Assembly (NCBI GenBank): GCA_934371505.1
Contig: CAKRNW010000115.1
Coordinates: 1 to 6,176, forward strand
Reading direction: 5' to 3'
DNA from: an uncultured Lachnospiraceae bacterium
Lineage (GTDB): Bacteria > Bacillota > Clostridia > Lachnospirales > Lachnospiraceae
Length of the DNA: 6,176 nt
Shown here in pieces: positions 1-5,972 of the stretch. Every line of letters begins with the position of its first letter. Position 1 is the first letter of the stretch. The translations under genes were made by a program, and so were the position numbers. The notes below the pieces were generated by a model. That model made no database searches and had not been told where the DNA came from. It worked only from the letters and a program-made list of their open reading frames with translations.

Positions 1-5
1 CTGCC

Positions 6-13
6 GGAAAGGA
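6..13 (+). promoter_or_regulatory. Ribosome binding site of the 5'-nucleotidase gene
   Basis: A GGAAAGGA purine stretch lies 6 nt before the ATG at 20 and supports that start. The reading frame stays open to the left edge, so this site, together with the family-like N-terminus that follows the ATG, is what fixes the start. Confidence 0.7.
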
Positions 14-19
14 TTTCCT

Positions 20-1078
20 ATGGGTAAGGAATGGAAGATTGTGATTGGTGTTTCTACCAGAGCTTTGTTTGACTTGCGTAAGGAAAATGAGATCTTTCAA
101 AAAGAAGGACGAAAGGCATACTGTGAGTATCAGCAGGTGCATGAGGAAGAGGTGTTGGAGCCGGGGCCTGGGTTTAGGCTGATTCAGGCCCTGCTGGGAA
201 TCAATCAGCTTCCTGGTCAGGAAAATGGAGTGGAAGTCGTGATTCTCTCCCACAACTCACCGGAAGTGTCACTTCGTGTCTTTCATTCCATTGAATATTA
301 CGGACTGCCTATTCGACGGGCAGTGTTTGCCAGTGGGGCTTCCATTGCCCCCTATCTGAGTGCTTTTCATGTAGATCTGTTTCTTTCAGCCTGTGAAGCG
401 GATGTACAGGCTGCCATTGATTCCGGTATAGCTGCAGGAGTCATCTGCCAGGAATGGGCTGAGGAGGCAGCACAAAAGCAGGGTGATGAAATCCGAATTG
501 CTTTTGATGGAGATGCGGTTCTTTTTTCCGATGAGGCAGAACAGATTTTTAAGGAAAAAGGACTGGAGGCCTTTGAGGAAAGCGAACGGAGCAGAGCATG
601 CTGTCCCTTGCCGGAGGGGCCGTTTGCAAGGCTGCTCAAAAAGTTTTCCCGGATGCGCAGAGAATGCGGAGAGGAAATACCCATCCGTATTGCACTGGTG
701 ACTGCCAGAAGTGCGCCGGCTCATGAAAGGGTTATCCGAACTCTGAGAGAATGGAAGGTATGGGTGGATGAAGCCTTTTTTCTGGGTGGCATCTCCAAGA
801 AGGAATTTCTGAGGGCATTCGGAGCACATATGTTTTTTGATGATCAACAGGTACATACCAATCTGGCGGCACAGGCAGTGCCGGCAGCGAGAGTACCCTA
901 CCAACGAGAACGACAGAATTATCTTTATAGAATCTATGAAAAAGAACAAAGAGAAAAAAACTCCGGATCAGGCAAAGAGTCCACAGACTTTCCGGAGCAG
1001 GGAACAGACCAAACGCCTGTCATCAGAACAGGAAGAACTGCTGTCCCGGATTGCACAGCCCTTGCTAAAATGGTATGA
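20..1078 (+). CDS. Cytosolic 5'-nucleotidase (NT5C1/PF06189 type)
   Basis: Predicted soluble HAD-superfamily nucleotidase that removes the 5'-phosphate from nucleoside monophosphates. The family is known from the eukaryotic cN-I (AMP-preferring) enzymes and has many bacterial members; substrate preference here is unknown. The N-terminus IGVSTRALFDL (residues 9-19) is family-like. The diagnostic motif AFDGDAVLFSDEAE (161-174) supplies the predicted nucleophile Asp163 and acid/base Asp165. LVTARS (226-231) is motif II, Lys260 or Lys261 in GGISKK fits motif III, and FFDDQQVH (272-279) is the metal-binding motif IV. There is no signal peptide or membrane segment. The recognisable domain ends near residue 294 (RVPY). 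The last ~58 residues are hydrophilic, look unlike the family core, and mostly overlap the start of mutY in another frame. The family is clear; whether the true C-terminus is at 1078 is less sure. Confidence 0.9.
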   Translation: MGKEWKIVIGVSTRALFDLRKENEIFQKEGRKAYCEYQQVHEEEVLEPGPGFRLIQALLGINQLPGQENGVEVVILSHNSPEVSLRVFHSIEYYGLPIRRAVFASGASIAPYLSAFHVDLFLSACEADVQAAIDSGIAAGVICQEWAEEAAQKQGDEIRIAFDGDAVLFSDEAEQIFKEKGLEAFEESERSRACCPLPEGPFARLLKKFSRMRRECGEEIPIRIALVTARSAPAHERVIRTLREWKVWVDEAFFLGGISKKEFLRAFGAHMFFDDQQVHTNLAAQAVPAARVPYQRERQNYLYRIYEKEQREKNSGSGKESTDFPEQGTDQTPVIRTGRTAVPDCTALAKMV

Positions 1079-2123
1079 TAGCAACAGGCGTGTTTTACCG
1101 TGGCGTGAAGATCCCACCCCATATCATGTATGGGTGTCGGAAATTATGCTGCAACAAACCCGGGTGGAAGCTGTAAAAGAGTATTATCACCGTTTCTTAA
1201 GGGTGCTTCCCACCAATAGAGACCTGGCAGAGGCCGGAGAGGATCTTTTATTGAAATTGTGGGAGGGGCTGGGATATTACAATCGTGTACGCAATATGCA
1301 GAGATGTGCACAGGTAATTGAACAGCAATATAGCGGAATCATGCCGGGAAAATTTGAGGATCTGCTCACACTGCCCGGAATTGGAAACTACACCGCCGGA
1401 GCCATTTCTTCTATTGCATTCGGACAGGTAAATCCGGCAGTGGATGGAAATGTTCTAAGAGTAGTAACCAGAATCCTTACGGATGACACGGACATTATGA
1501 ATATTGGCTTTCGCAGTAAAGTGGAGCATTCATTACGGTTGGTGATGTCCGGGGAACGCCCGGGTGATTATAATCAGGCTATGATGGATATCGGAGCCAC
1601 AGTGTGTGTGCCCAATGGGGCTCCCCACTGTGAAGAATGTCCGTTGAATCAGTTCTGCAGAGCCTATGCAGAAAATGCACAGATGCAGTACCCAGTGAAA
1701 AAAGCAAAAAAAGAAAGACGCATAGAAGACAAGACCGTTCTTCTTCTGTTGGATGCAGGCCGAATTGCACTGCATAAACGTCCGGCGAAAGGGCTGCTGG
1801 CGGGAATGTATGAATTTCCCATGCTTGAAGGAAAGCATACAGATGAGGAAGTCCTGCAATATCTAAGGGATCAGGGACTCCAGACCATCCAGATTCTTCC
1901 ACTTGGAGAAGCAAAGCATATTTTTTCCCATATAGAATGGCATATGACAGGATATTGGGTGCGCGTGGACGAGCTTACCCCCTTTTGCTCCGAAACACAG
2001 AATGAACTGGCAGACGGTACAGTCTTTGTGGAAATTGAAAAAGCAAGTCGTGAGTATGCAATTCCGTCGGCCTTTGCCGCCTATTCCAGTCAATTTAACC
2101 TGAAAAGAGGAGAGCAACAGTGA
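936..2123 (+). CDS. mutY: Adenine DNA glycosylase MutY
   Basis: Base-excision repair enzyme that removes adenine mispaired with 8-oxoguanine, preventing G:C to T:A changes. From the ATG at 936 it has 395 residues. LPWRED starts the core at about 54. Catalytic Glu69 is in SEIMLQQT, the helix-hairpin-helix LPGIGNYTAGAI spans 146-157, and catalytic Asp170 is in PAVDGN. The [4Fe-4S] cysteines are Cys224, 232, 235 and 241, followed by a C-terminal NUDIX-like 8-oxoG recognition domain with FSH at 330-332. The start is the only ATG between an upstream pair at 837/840 and the core. It has no convincing ribosome binding site and adds a Lys/Gln-rich N-terminal extension of roughly 25-30 residues over typical MutY. 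The gene overlaps the nucleotidase by 143 nt and the next gene by 4 nt (GTGA). Function is very secure; the start is moderately so. Confidence 0.95.
   Translation: MKKNKEKKTPDQAKSPQTFRSREQTKRLSSEQEELLSRIAQPLLKWYDSNRRVLPWREDPTPYHVWVSEIMLQQTRVEAVKEYYHRFLRVLPTNRDLAEAGEDLLLKLWEGLGYYNRVRNMQRCAQVIEQQYSGIMPGKFEDLLTLPGIGNYTAGAISSIAFGQVNPAVDGNVLRVVTRILTDDTDIMNIGFRSKVEHSLRLVMSGERPGDYNQAMMDIGATVCVPNGAPHCEECPLNQFCRAYAENAQMQYPVKKAKKERRIEDKTVLLLLDAGRIALHKRPAKGLLAGMYEFPMLEGKHTDEEVLQYLRDQGLQTIQILPLGEAKHIFSHIEWHMTGYWVRVDELTPFCSETQNELADGTVFVEIEKASREYAIPSAFAAYSSQFNLKRGEQQ
2106..2114 (+). promoter_or_regulatory. Ribosome binding site of the glycosyltransferase gene
   Basis: AGAGGAGAG lies inside the last codons of mutY, 5 nt before the GTG at 2120. 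It supports the unusual GTG start and the GTGA stop/start overlap, so translation is probably coupled to that of mutY. Confidence 0.7.
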
Positions 2124-3145
2124 AACTATTATCATTTGCAATACCATGCTACAATTCGGAAGCTTATATGAAAAACTGTATTGAATCCCTGCTTCCCGGA
2201 GGAGAGGATGTGGAGATTCTGATCGTGGATGACGGATCGAAGGATGGCACCGCACAGATTGCCGATGAATATCAGTCAAAATACCCTTCTATTGTCAGGG
2301 CAATCCATAAAGAAAACGGAGGACATGGCTCTGCGGTAAATGCCGGTATTGAAAATGCCACAGGTTTATATTTTAAAGTAGTAGACAGTGATGACTGGGT
2401 AAAAGAGAGTGCTTACCGGAAAATTCTGGATACCTTACGGGAACTCACCGGAGGGGAGAGAACGTTAGATATGCTCATCAGTAATTTTGTCTATGAAAAA
2501 GTCGGAGAAAAGCATAACAAAGTGATGCGTTATCAACATGCAATTCCGGAAGGAGTTCTGTTTGGCTGGGATGATGTGCGCCATTTTTTCAAGGGACAAT
2601 ATATCCTGATGCACTCGGTCATCTATCGTACGAAATTGCTGCGTGAGTGTGGACTCAAACTTCCGGAGCATACTTTCTATGTAGATAACATTTATGTATA
2701 TGAGCCTCTTCCTTATGTGAAGACCATGTATTATCTGGATGTGAATTTCTATCGTTATTACATAGGACGGGCAGACCAGTCTGTCAATGAACAGGTCATG
2801 ATTTCCAGAATCGACCAGCAGATCAAGGTCAATAAACTGATGGTGGATTATTTCGTACAGAATAGAGCAAAAATCTGCAGTAACAAAAAATTGCGTTCCT
2901 ATATGCTCAATTATCTGGAAATTATTACTACCATTTCTACCGTGCTGGCAATTAAATCCGGTACAGAGGAGAATCTGGCAAAGAGAAAGGAACTCTGGGA
3001 GTACATTAAGGCAAAAGATGTGTTGCTGTTCAGCCATCTGCGATATGGTTTACTGTGTGGATCCACCAATCTGCCGGGTAAAGGAGGCAGAAAGATTTCT
3101 GTCAGTGGATATCGTCTGGCACAGAAAGTGTTTAAATTTAACTGA
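2120..3145 (+). CDS. Family 2 glycosyltransferase (GT-A fold)
   Basis: Predicted cytoplasmic inverting glycosyltransferase that moves a sugar from a nucleotide-sugar donor to a growing glycan; donor and acceptor cannot be read from sequence. The 341 residues begin with the typical strand LLSFAIPCYNSE (3-14). VDDGSKDGT (36-44) binds the nucleotide, NGGHGSAVNAG (66-76) follows, and DSDDW (89-93) carries the metal-binding D-x-D-type acidic motif. The C-terminal ~200 residues include YYIGRADQSVN, a motif I associate with clostridial and lactobacillal GT2 proteins of surface polysaccharide or teichoic-acid-like pathways (from memory). There is no clear membrane helix, so it is not a processive synthase. 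It starts with GTG in a 4-nt overlap with mutY and ends in a TGATG junction with the LysR gene. No other glycan genes lie beside it, so its pathway is unclear. Confidence 0.92.
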   Translation: MKLLSFAIPCYNSEAYMKNCIESLLPGGEDVEILIVDDGSKDGTAQIADEYQSKYPSIVRAIHKENGGHGSAVNAGIENATGLYFKVVDSDDWVKESAYRKILDTLRELTGGERTLDMLISNFVYEKVGEKHNKVMRYQHAIPEGVLFGWDDVRHFFKGQYILMHSVIYRTKLLRECGLKLPEHTFYVDNIYVYEPLPYVKTMYYLDVNFYRYYIGRADQSVNEQVMISRIDQQIKVNKLMVDYFVQNRAKICSNKKLRSYMLNYLEIITTISTVLAIKSGTEENLAKRKELWEYIKAKDVLLFSHLRYGLLCGSTNLPGKGGRKISVSGYRLAQKVFKFN

Positions 3146-4050
3146 TGAGTAATCTGGAGTATTACAAAGTCTTTTATACAGCGGCGTACCATGCCAGTCT
3201 CACGGCGGCGGCAAAGGAGCTCTCCATTTCCCAGCCTGCGGTCAGCCAGACCATAAAGCTTCTGGAAGAGGAGCTGGGAGCAAAGCTTTTTACCCGGGTT
3301 TCCCGGGGAATCCGGCTTACCCCGGAAGGAGAACTGCTTTACCCCTTTGCGGAGCAGGCGGTGAAAAGTGTGGAGCAGGGCGAACGGAAGCTGCAGGAAA
3401 TGTTAAACCTGGATCTGGGAGAAGTACGGATCGGGGCAAGTGATATGACCCTGCGATTCTATCTGCTGCCTTATCTGGAAATCTTTCATGAGAGCTATCC
3501 GGCCATTAAGGTAAATGTTACCAATGCACCCACACCGGCGACCCTGGAACTCCTTTCAAAGGGGGAGATTGATTTTGGCGTGGTGAGCACTCCCTTTGAG
3601 AGAGGAGAAAACATTCAGGCGATCCCGGTAAGGGAAATTGAGGATGTGTTTGTGGCAGGACGCAGGTTCATCGCCTACAAAAACCGCATGCTGGATTTAC
3701 AGGAACTGGAGCATATGCCAATTATTTCTTTGGAGCAGCGAACCAGTACCCGCAGTTATATGGATCGTTTCCTGTGGGAAAACGGAGTGACACTGCAGCC
3801 GGAGTTTGAACTTGCCACCAGTGATATGATCGTTCAGTTTGCGCTTCGTAATCTGGGTGTGGGAAGCGTAATGAAGGAGTTTGCCAGAGAAGATCTGGAA
3901 AACGGAAAACTGTTTGAACTTAGATTTAATAAAATCATTCCCAAACGTCAATTTTGTGTGGTGACAGACAGAAAAAGAAAACTTTCACCGGCAGCAGAAC
4001 GGGTATTGGCAATTATAAATGGAGATCAGTGTGAACGGAGAACAGAGTAG
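3145..4050 (+). CDS. LysR-family transcriptional regulator
   Basis: DNA-binding regulator of 301 residues, the usual LysR length. The winged helix-turn-helix occupies about 1-60, with the recognition region SLTAAAKELSISQPAVSQTI (18-37) and the family signature LGAKLFTRVSRGIRLTPEG. A linker helix (about 60-88) leads to a periplasmic-binding-protein-like effector domain from LGEVRIGAS (91-99) to about 295, including EIDFGVVSTP (141-150). The effector is unknown. The start codon overlaps the stop of the glycosyltransferase by 1 nt (TGATG) and has no good ribosome binding site, so translation probably depends on re-initiation. Unlike many LysR genes it has no divergent neighbour and no intergenic operator in this window; its targets may lie elsewhere or at the distant operon promoter. 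The 5' end is locally GC-rich (40 of 60 bases at 3181-3240, hand count). Confidence 0.95.
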   Translation: MSNLEYYKVFYTAAYHASLTAAAKELSISQPAVSQTIKLLEEELGAKLFTRVSRGIRLTPEGELLYPFAEQAVKSVEQGERKLQEMLNLDLGEVRIGASDMTLRFYLLPYLEIFHESYPAIKVNVTNAPTPATLELLSKGEIDFGVVSTPFERGENIQAIPVREIEDVFVAGRRFIAYKNRMLDLQELEHMPIISLEQRTSTRSYMDRFLWENGVTLQPEFELATSDMIVQFALRNLGVGSVMKEFAREDLENGKLFELRFNKIIPKRQFCVVTDRKRKLSPAAERVLAIINGDQCERRTE

Positions 4051-4052
4051 AG

Positions 4053-5051
4053 ATGCAGCGACTTATTGCAGATTTAAAATCCGGAGAGTTTAAGCAGATT
4101 TATCTGCTCTTTGGAGAGGAAGACTATCTGCGCAAGCAATATCGTGACAAACTGAAAAATGCCCTGGTACCCGATGGGGACACCATGAATTTTAAATATT
4201 ATGAAGGAAAGGATGTACCTGTACCGGAGGTCATTGATCTGGCAGAAACCATGCCGTTTTTTGCAGACAGGCGGGTGATTTTTCTGGAGAACAGCGGTTT
4301 ATTCAAAAAGGGCGGCGAGGAACTGGCAGCATATCTGGACAGCCCGGCGCCCACCGCGTATTTTGTATTTGTGGAAGCCGAGGTGGACAAGCGGAGTAAG
4401 CTGTATAAAGCTGTTCAAAAGAATGGCGGTGCCATTGAATTTGGAAAACAGGATGAGACAACCCTGAAACGTTGGGTGCTGACCATGCTGAAAAAAGAGA
4501 ACAAACAGATTTCTGAGAATACGCTGAACCTTTTTCTCACCCATACGGGAACGGATATGAGCAACATCCGGACGGAGATGGAAAAGCTCCTATGCTATTG
4601 CATGAAAAAGAATGTGGTGACAGAGGAAGATGTGAATGAGATCTGCACCAGACAGGTCACAAATCAGATCTTTGATATGGTGGATGCCATTGCAGGGAAA
4701 AGACAGAAGGAGGCGTTGAACCTTTATTATGATCTGCTGACCCTGAAGGAACCTCCTATGCGGATTCTGTTTCTTATAGCGAGACAGTTCAATCTGCTTT
4801 TACAGGTAAAAGAGCTGTCGGCTAAGGGATACGGGGACAAGGCAATTGCGGAGAAGGTTGGCTTGCATAGTTTTATTGCAGGAAAATATGTCCGACAGGC
4901 ATCCAAATTTAAAACCTCTTATCTGAGAGAAGCGGTTAATGCCTGTGTCAGTGCGGAGGAAGCAGTGAAGACCGGCCGTATGGATGATCAGATGAGTGTG
5001 GAACTGGTCATTGTCCGTTATAGCGCGGAGGAAGGAAAGGAAAAATCATGA
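4053..5051 (+). CDS. holA: DNA polymerase III subunit delta (HolA)
   Basis: Clamp-loader subunit that opens the beta sliding clamp during replication, as part of the complex with delta' and tau/gamma. The 332 residues match the Gram-positive HolA layout. YLLFGEEDYL (17-26) opens domain I. TMPFFADRRVIFL (66-78) and VFVEAEVDKRSKLYK (105-119) follow. NIRTEMEKLLCY (171-182) lies in the middle domain, then IFDMVDAIAGKRQKEAL (206-222). The helical collar domain has EPPMRILFLIARQFNLLLQ (233-251) and ends with GRMDDQMSVELVIVRY (298-313). It lacks a Walker A motif, as expected for delta, which does not hydrolyse ATP. It starts 2 nt after the LysR stop with only a weak ribosome binding site (GGAG 12 nt upstream), and its stop overlaps the next start by 4 nt. 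It is presumably essential. Confidence 0.95.
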   Translation: MQRLIADLKSGEFKQIYLLFGEEDYLRKQYRDKLKNALVPDGDTMNFKYYEGKDVPVPEVIDLAETMPFFADRRVIFLENSGLFKKGGEELAAYLDSPAPTAYFVFVEAEVDKRSKLYKAVQKNGGAIEFGKQDETTLKRWVLTMLKKENKQISENTLNLFLTHTGTDMSNIRTEMEKLLCYCMKKNVVTEEDVNEICTRQVTNQIFDMVDAIAGKRQKEALNLYYDLLTLKEPPMRILFLIARQFNLLLQVKELSAKGYGDKAIAEKVGLHSFIAGKYVRQASKFKTSYLREAVNACVSAEEAVKTGRMDDQMSVELVIVRYSAEEGKEKS

Positions 5052-5332
5052 AGGAACAAAATAAGAAGCAAAAGAAGAGTGCAAAGCAGATTGCAGCCAT
5101 TGTTTGTATCGTGTTGCTGGCTGCCATGTATGTAGCCACCTTTATCGTGGCATGCCTTGATTTTCCAGGCTGGGGAAGATTATTTCAGGCTTGTATCGCA
5201 GCCACCATCGGGCTTCCGATTCTGCTTTGGATCTATATCGGAATGTACGGCTGGCTGAAACAGAAGCACACCATTGCGTCTTTGGATATCCTTCAGGATA
5301 AACAGGAAGGGAAAGAAAACGGGCAGGGATAA
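5048..5332 (+). CDS. Small two-helix membrane protein of unknown function
   Basis: I do not recognise a named family. The 94-residue product has a Lys/Gln-rich N-terminus (1-14) and two hydrophobic segments, about 15-37 (QIAAIVCIVLLAAMYVATFI) and 46-69 (FQACIAATIGLPILLWIYIGM). A short loop containing FPGWGR joins them, and the C-terminal tail is hydrophilic and charged. The positive N-terminus and charged tail suggest both ends are cytoplasmic. The gene is probably real: the ATG overlaps the holA stop as ATGA, and AAGGAAAGGA at 5032-5041 is a strong ribosome binding site 6 nt upstream. It appears to be the last gene of the cluster. No strong intrinsic terminator follows, only a weak AT-rich inverted repeat (TAAAGT at 5330-5335, ACTTTA at 5351-5356), so some read-through into the SEC-C gene is likely. 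Confidence 0.8.
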   Translation: MKEQNKKQKKSAKQIAAIVCIVLLAAMYVATFIVACLDFPGWGRLFQACIAATIGLPILLWIYIGMYGWLKQKHTIASLDILQDKQEGKENGQG

Positions 5333-5347
5333 AGTTTTATGAAAAAC

Positions 5348-5376
5348 TGGACTTTACCGTGATTTTGTAATATACT
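5348..5376 (+). promoter_or_regulatory. Predicted sigma-A promoter for the SEC-C gene
   Basis: TGGACT at 5348-5353 (4 of 6 to TTGACA) and TATACT at 5371-5376 (5 of 6 to TATAAT) are separated by exactly 17 nt, in AT-rich sequence just after the preceding gene ends. Transcription would start near 5383, giving a leader of about 45 nt. No operator is obvious. This would let the SEC-C gene be expressed apart from the upstream cluster. Confidence 0.62.
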
Positions 5377-5388
5377 GAATTCAATTCT

Positions 5389-5411
5389 GAGTTGTTCTGT
5401 CAAGAACACTC
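5389..5411 (+). other. Hairpin in the predicted leader of the SEC-C gene
   Basis: GAGTTGTTCT (5389-5398) pairs with AGAACACTC (5403-5411) around the loop GTCA. This makes 9 base pairs with one bulged T (5393). No T-run follows, so it is not an intrinsic terminator. It lies close to the predicted 5' end of the transcript and ends 6 nt before the ribosome binding site. It could protect the mRNA end or be a protein or operator site; function is unproven. Confidence 0.5.
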
Positions 5412-5417
5412 TGGTAT

Positions 5418-5423
5418 GGAGGT
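5418..5423 (+). promoter_or_regulatory. Ribosome binding site of the SEC-C gene
   Basis: GGAGGT lies 5 nt before the ATG at 5429. It is the strongest Shine-Dalgarno match in the window and fixes the start of the SEC-C protein. Confidence 0.8.
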
Positions 5424-5428
5424 AAGAA

Positions 5429-5935
5429 ATGGCATTATTAGAGCAGTGGAGAGACATGGCGTATTCTGAGAGCGTAGACAGACAGAAACTGCAGGCGCTG
5501 TGGACCGAATATTTCCAGCTGGAAAAAAATATTTATGCAGAATTATTAAAGAATCCTGATGAGGCAGTCTCCGGGACCGTAAAGGAACTGGCAGAGAAAT
5601 ACGGAGTGGATTTGATGACCATGACCGGTTTCCTGGATGGAATCAATGATTCCTTAAAGGTTCCCAACCCTATCGAGGAGATGGAAGAGGATACCGCTGT
5701 CAGCCTTGATTTTGACAAAGAACTTTTATACAAGAATATGGTAGCAGCTGATGCTGAGTGGCTGTACAATCTGCCCGAATGGGAGCAGATTTTTGACGAG
5801 GGAAAACGCAAGGCTCTCTACAAAGAGCAGAAAGCTTCCACGACAATTCGCAAACCGGAGAAGGTTTATCCCAACGATCCCTGCCCTTGCGGAAGCGGTA
5901 AGAAGTATAAGAAGTGCTGCGGTAAGAATGCATAA
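5429..5935 (+). CDS. SEC-C zinc-motif protein of unknown function
   Basis: The 168-residue soluble protein ends in a SEC-C zinc-binding motif, PCPCGSGKKYKKCCG (151-165). Cys152, Cys154, Cys163 and Cys164 fit the C-x-C-x8-C-C pattern. In SecA this motif binds zinc and helps contact SecB or ribosomes, but many small non-SecA proteins carry it with no known role. The N-terminal ~140 residues look helical and acidic, with VKELAEKYGVDLMTMTGFL (51-69) and the acidic stretch PIEEMEEDTAVSLDFD (81-96). I recognise no catalytic motif there. There is no signal peptide or membrane helix. Length and intact C-terminus suggest a complete protein. The gene has its own promoter, leader hairpin, strong ribosome binding site and terminator, so it appears to be a single-gene unit despite lying 96 nt after the cluster. 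Confidence 0.92.
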   Translation: MALLEQWRDMAYSESVDRQKLQALWTEYFQLEKNIYAELLKNPDEAVSGTVKELAEKYGVDLMTMTGFLDGINDSLKVPNPIEEMEEDTAVSLDFDKELLYKNMVAADAEWLYNLPEWEQIFDEGKRKALYKEQKASTTIRKPEKVYPNDPCPCGSGKKYKKCCGKNA

Positions 5936-5944
5936 AGAGATTTT

Positions 5945-5970
5945 GGCGGGGATAGACTCCCCGCCTTTTT
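5945..5970 (+). terminator. Intrinsic terminator after the SEC-C gene
   Basis: GGCGGGGA (5945-5952) and TCCCCGCC (5958-5965) form a perfect 8-bp GC-rich stem with the 5-nt loop TAGAC, followed directly by five T. It starts 9 nt after the SEC-C stop. On the opposite strand the hairpin is followed by only AAAATC, so it should work well for the + strand and poorly for the convergent gene. Confidence 0.93.
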
Positions 5971-5972
5971 GT

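Noticed and set aside
1..44. Tail of an upstream gene overlapping the nucleotidase start (one frame stops with TAA at 25-27, another with TGA at 42-44).
   Set aside because: Only 8 to 13 codons are visible and neither can be told from chance. The tight packing makes an upstream gene likely, but it cannot be supported here.
833..842. Programmed -1 frameshift at the T6 run (GTTTTTTG) in the nucleotidase.
   Set aside because: The conserved motif IV residues DDQQVH follow in the unshifted frame, and no stable downstream structure was noticed.
837..935. Upstream start for mutY (TTG at 837 or ATG at 840).
   Set aside because: The added residues include an unlikely Arg/Gln/Trp-rich stretch, lie opposite the conserved motif IV end of the nucleotidase, and have no ribosome binding site; MutY would be about 60 residues too long.
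386..949. Long antisense open frame across the nucleotidase.
   Set aside because: Low-complexity, Ser/Phe/Cys-rich translation with no recognisable motif; a shadow of the real gene on the other strand.
2701..2940. AT-rich patch in the glycosyltransferase as a sign of horizontal transfer.
   Set aside because: Hand counts vary strongly from line to line (16 to 30 G+C per 60 bases), so the dip is local and does not mark the whole gene.
2465..3037. 190-codon antisense open frame across the glycosyltransferase.
   Set aside because: The translation is rich in His, Ile and Phe without domain features, and it sits exactly opposite a well-conserved gene.
5330..5356. Terminator after the small membrane protein gene.
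   Set aside because: The inverted repeat TAAAGT/ACTTTA is AT-only apart from one pair, has a long loop, and is not followed by a proper T-run; it also overlaps the predicted -35 box.
5392..5420. Second promoter (TTGTTC, 17 nt, TATGGA) in the SEC-C leader.
   Set aside because: The -10 box matches only 3 of 6 positions and overlaps the ribosome binding site; the promoter at 5348-5376 is much better.
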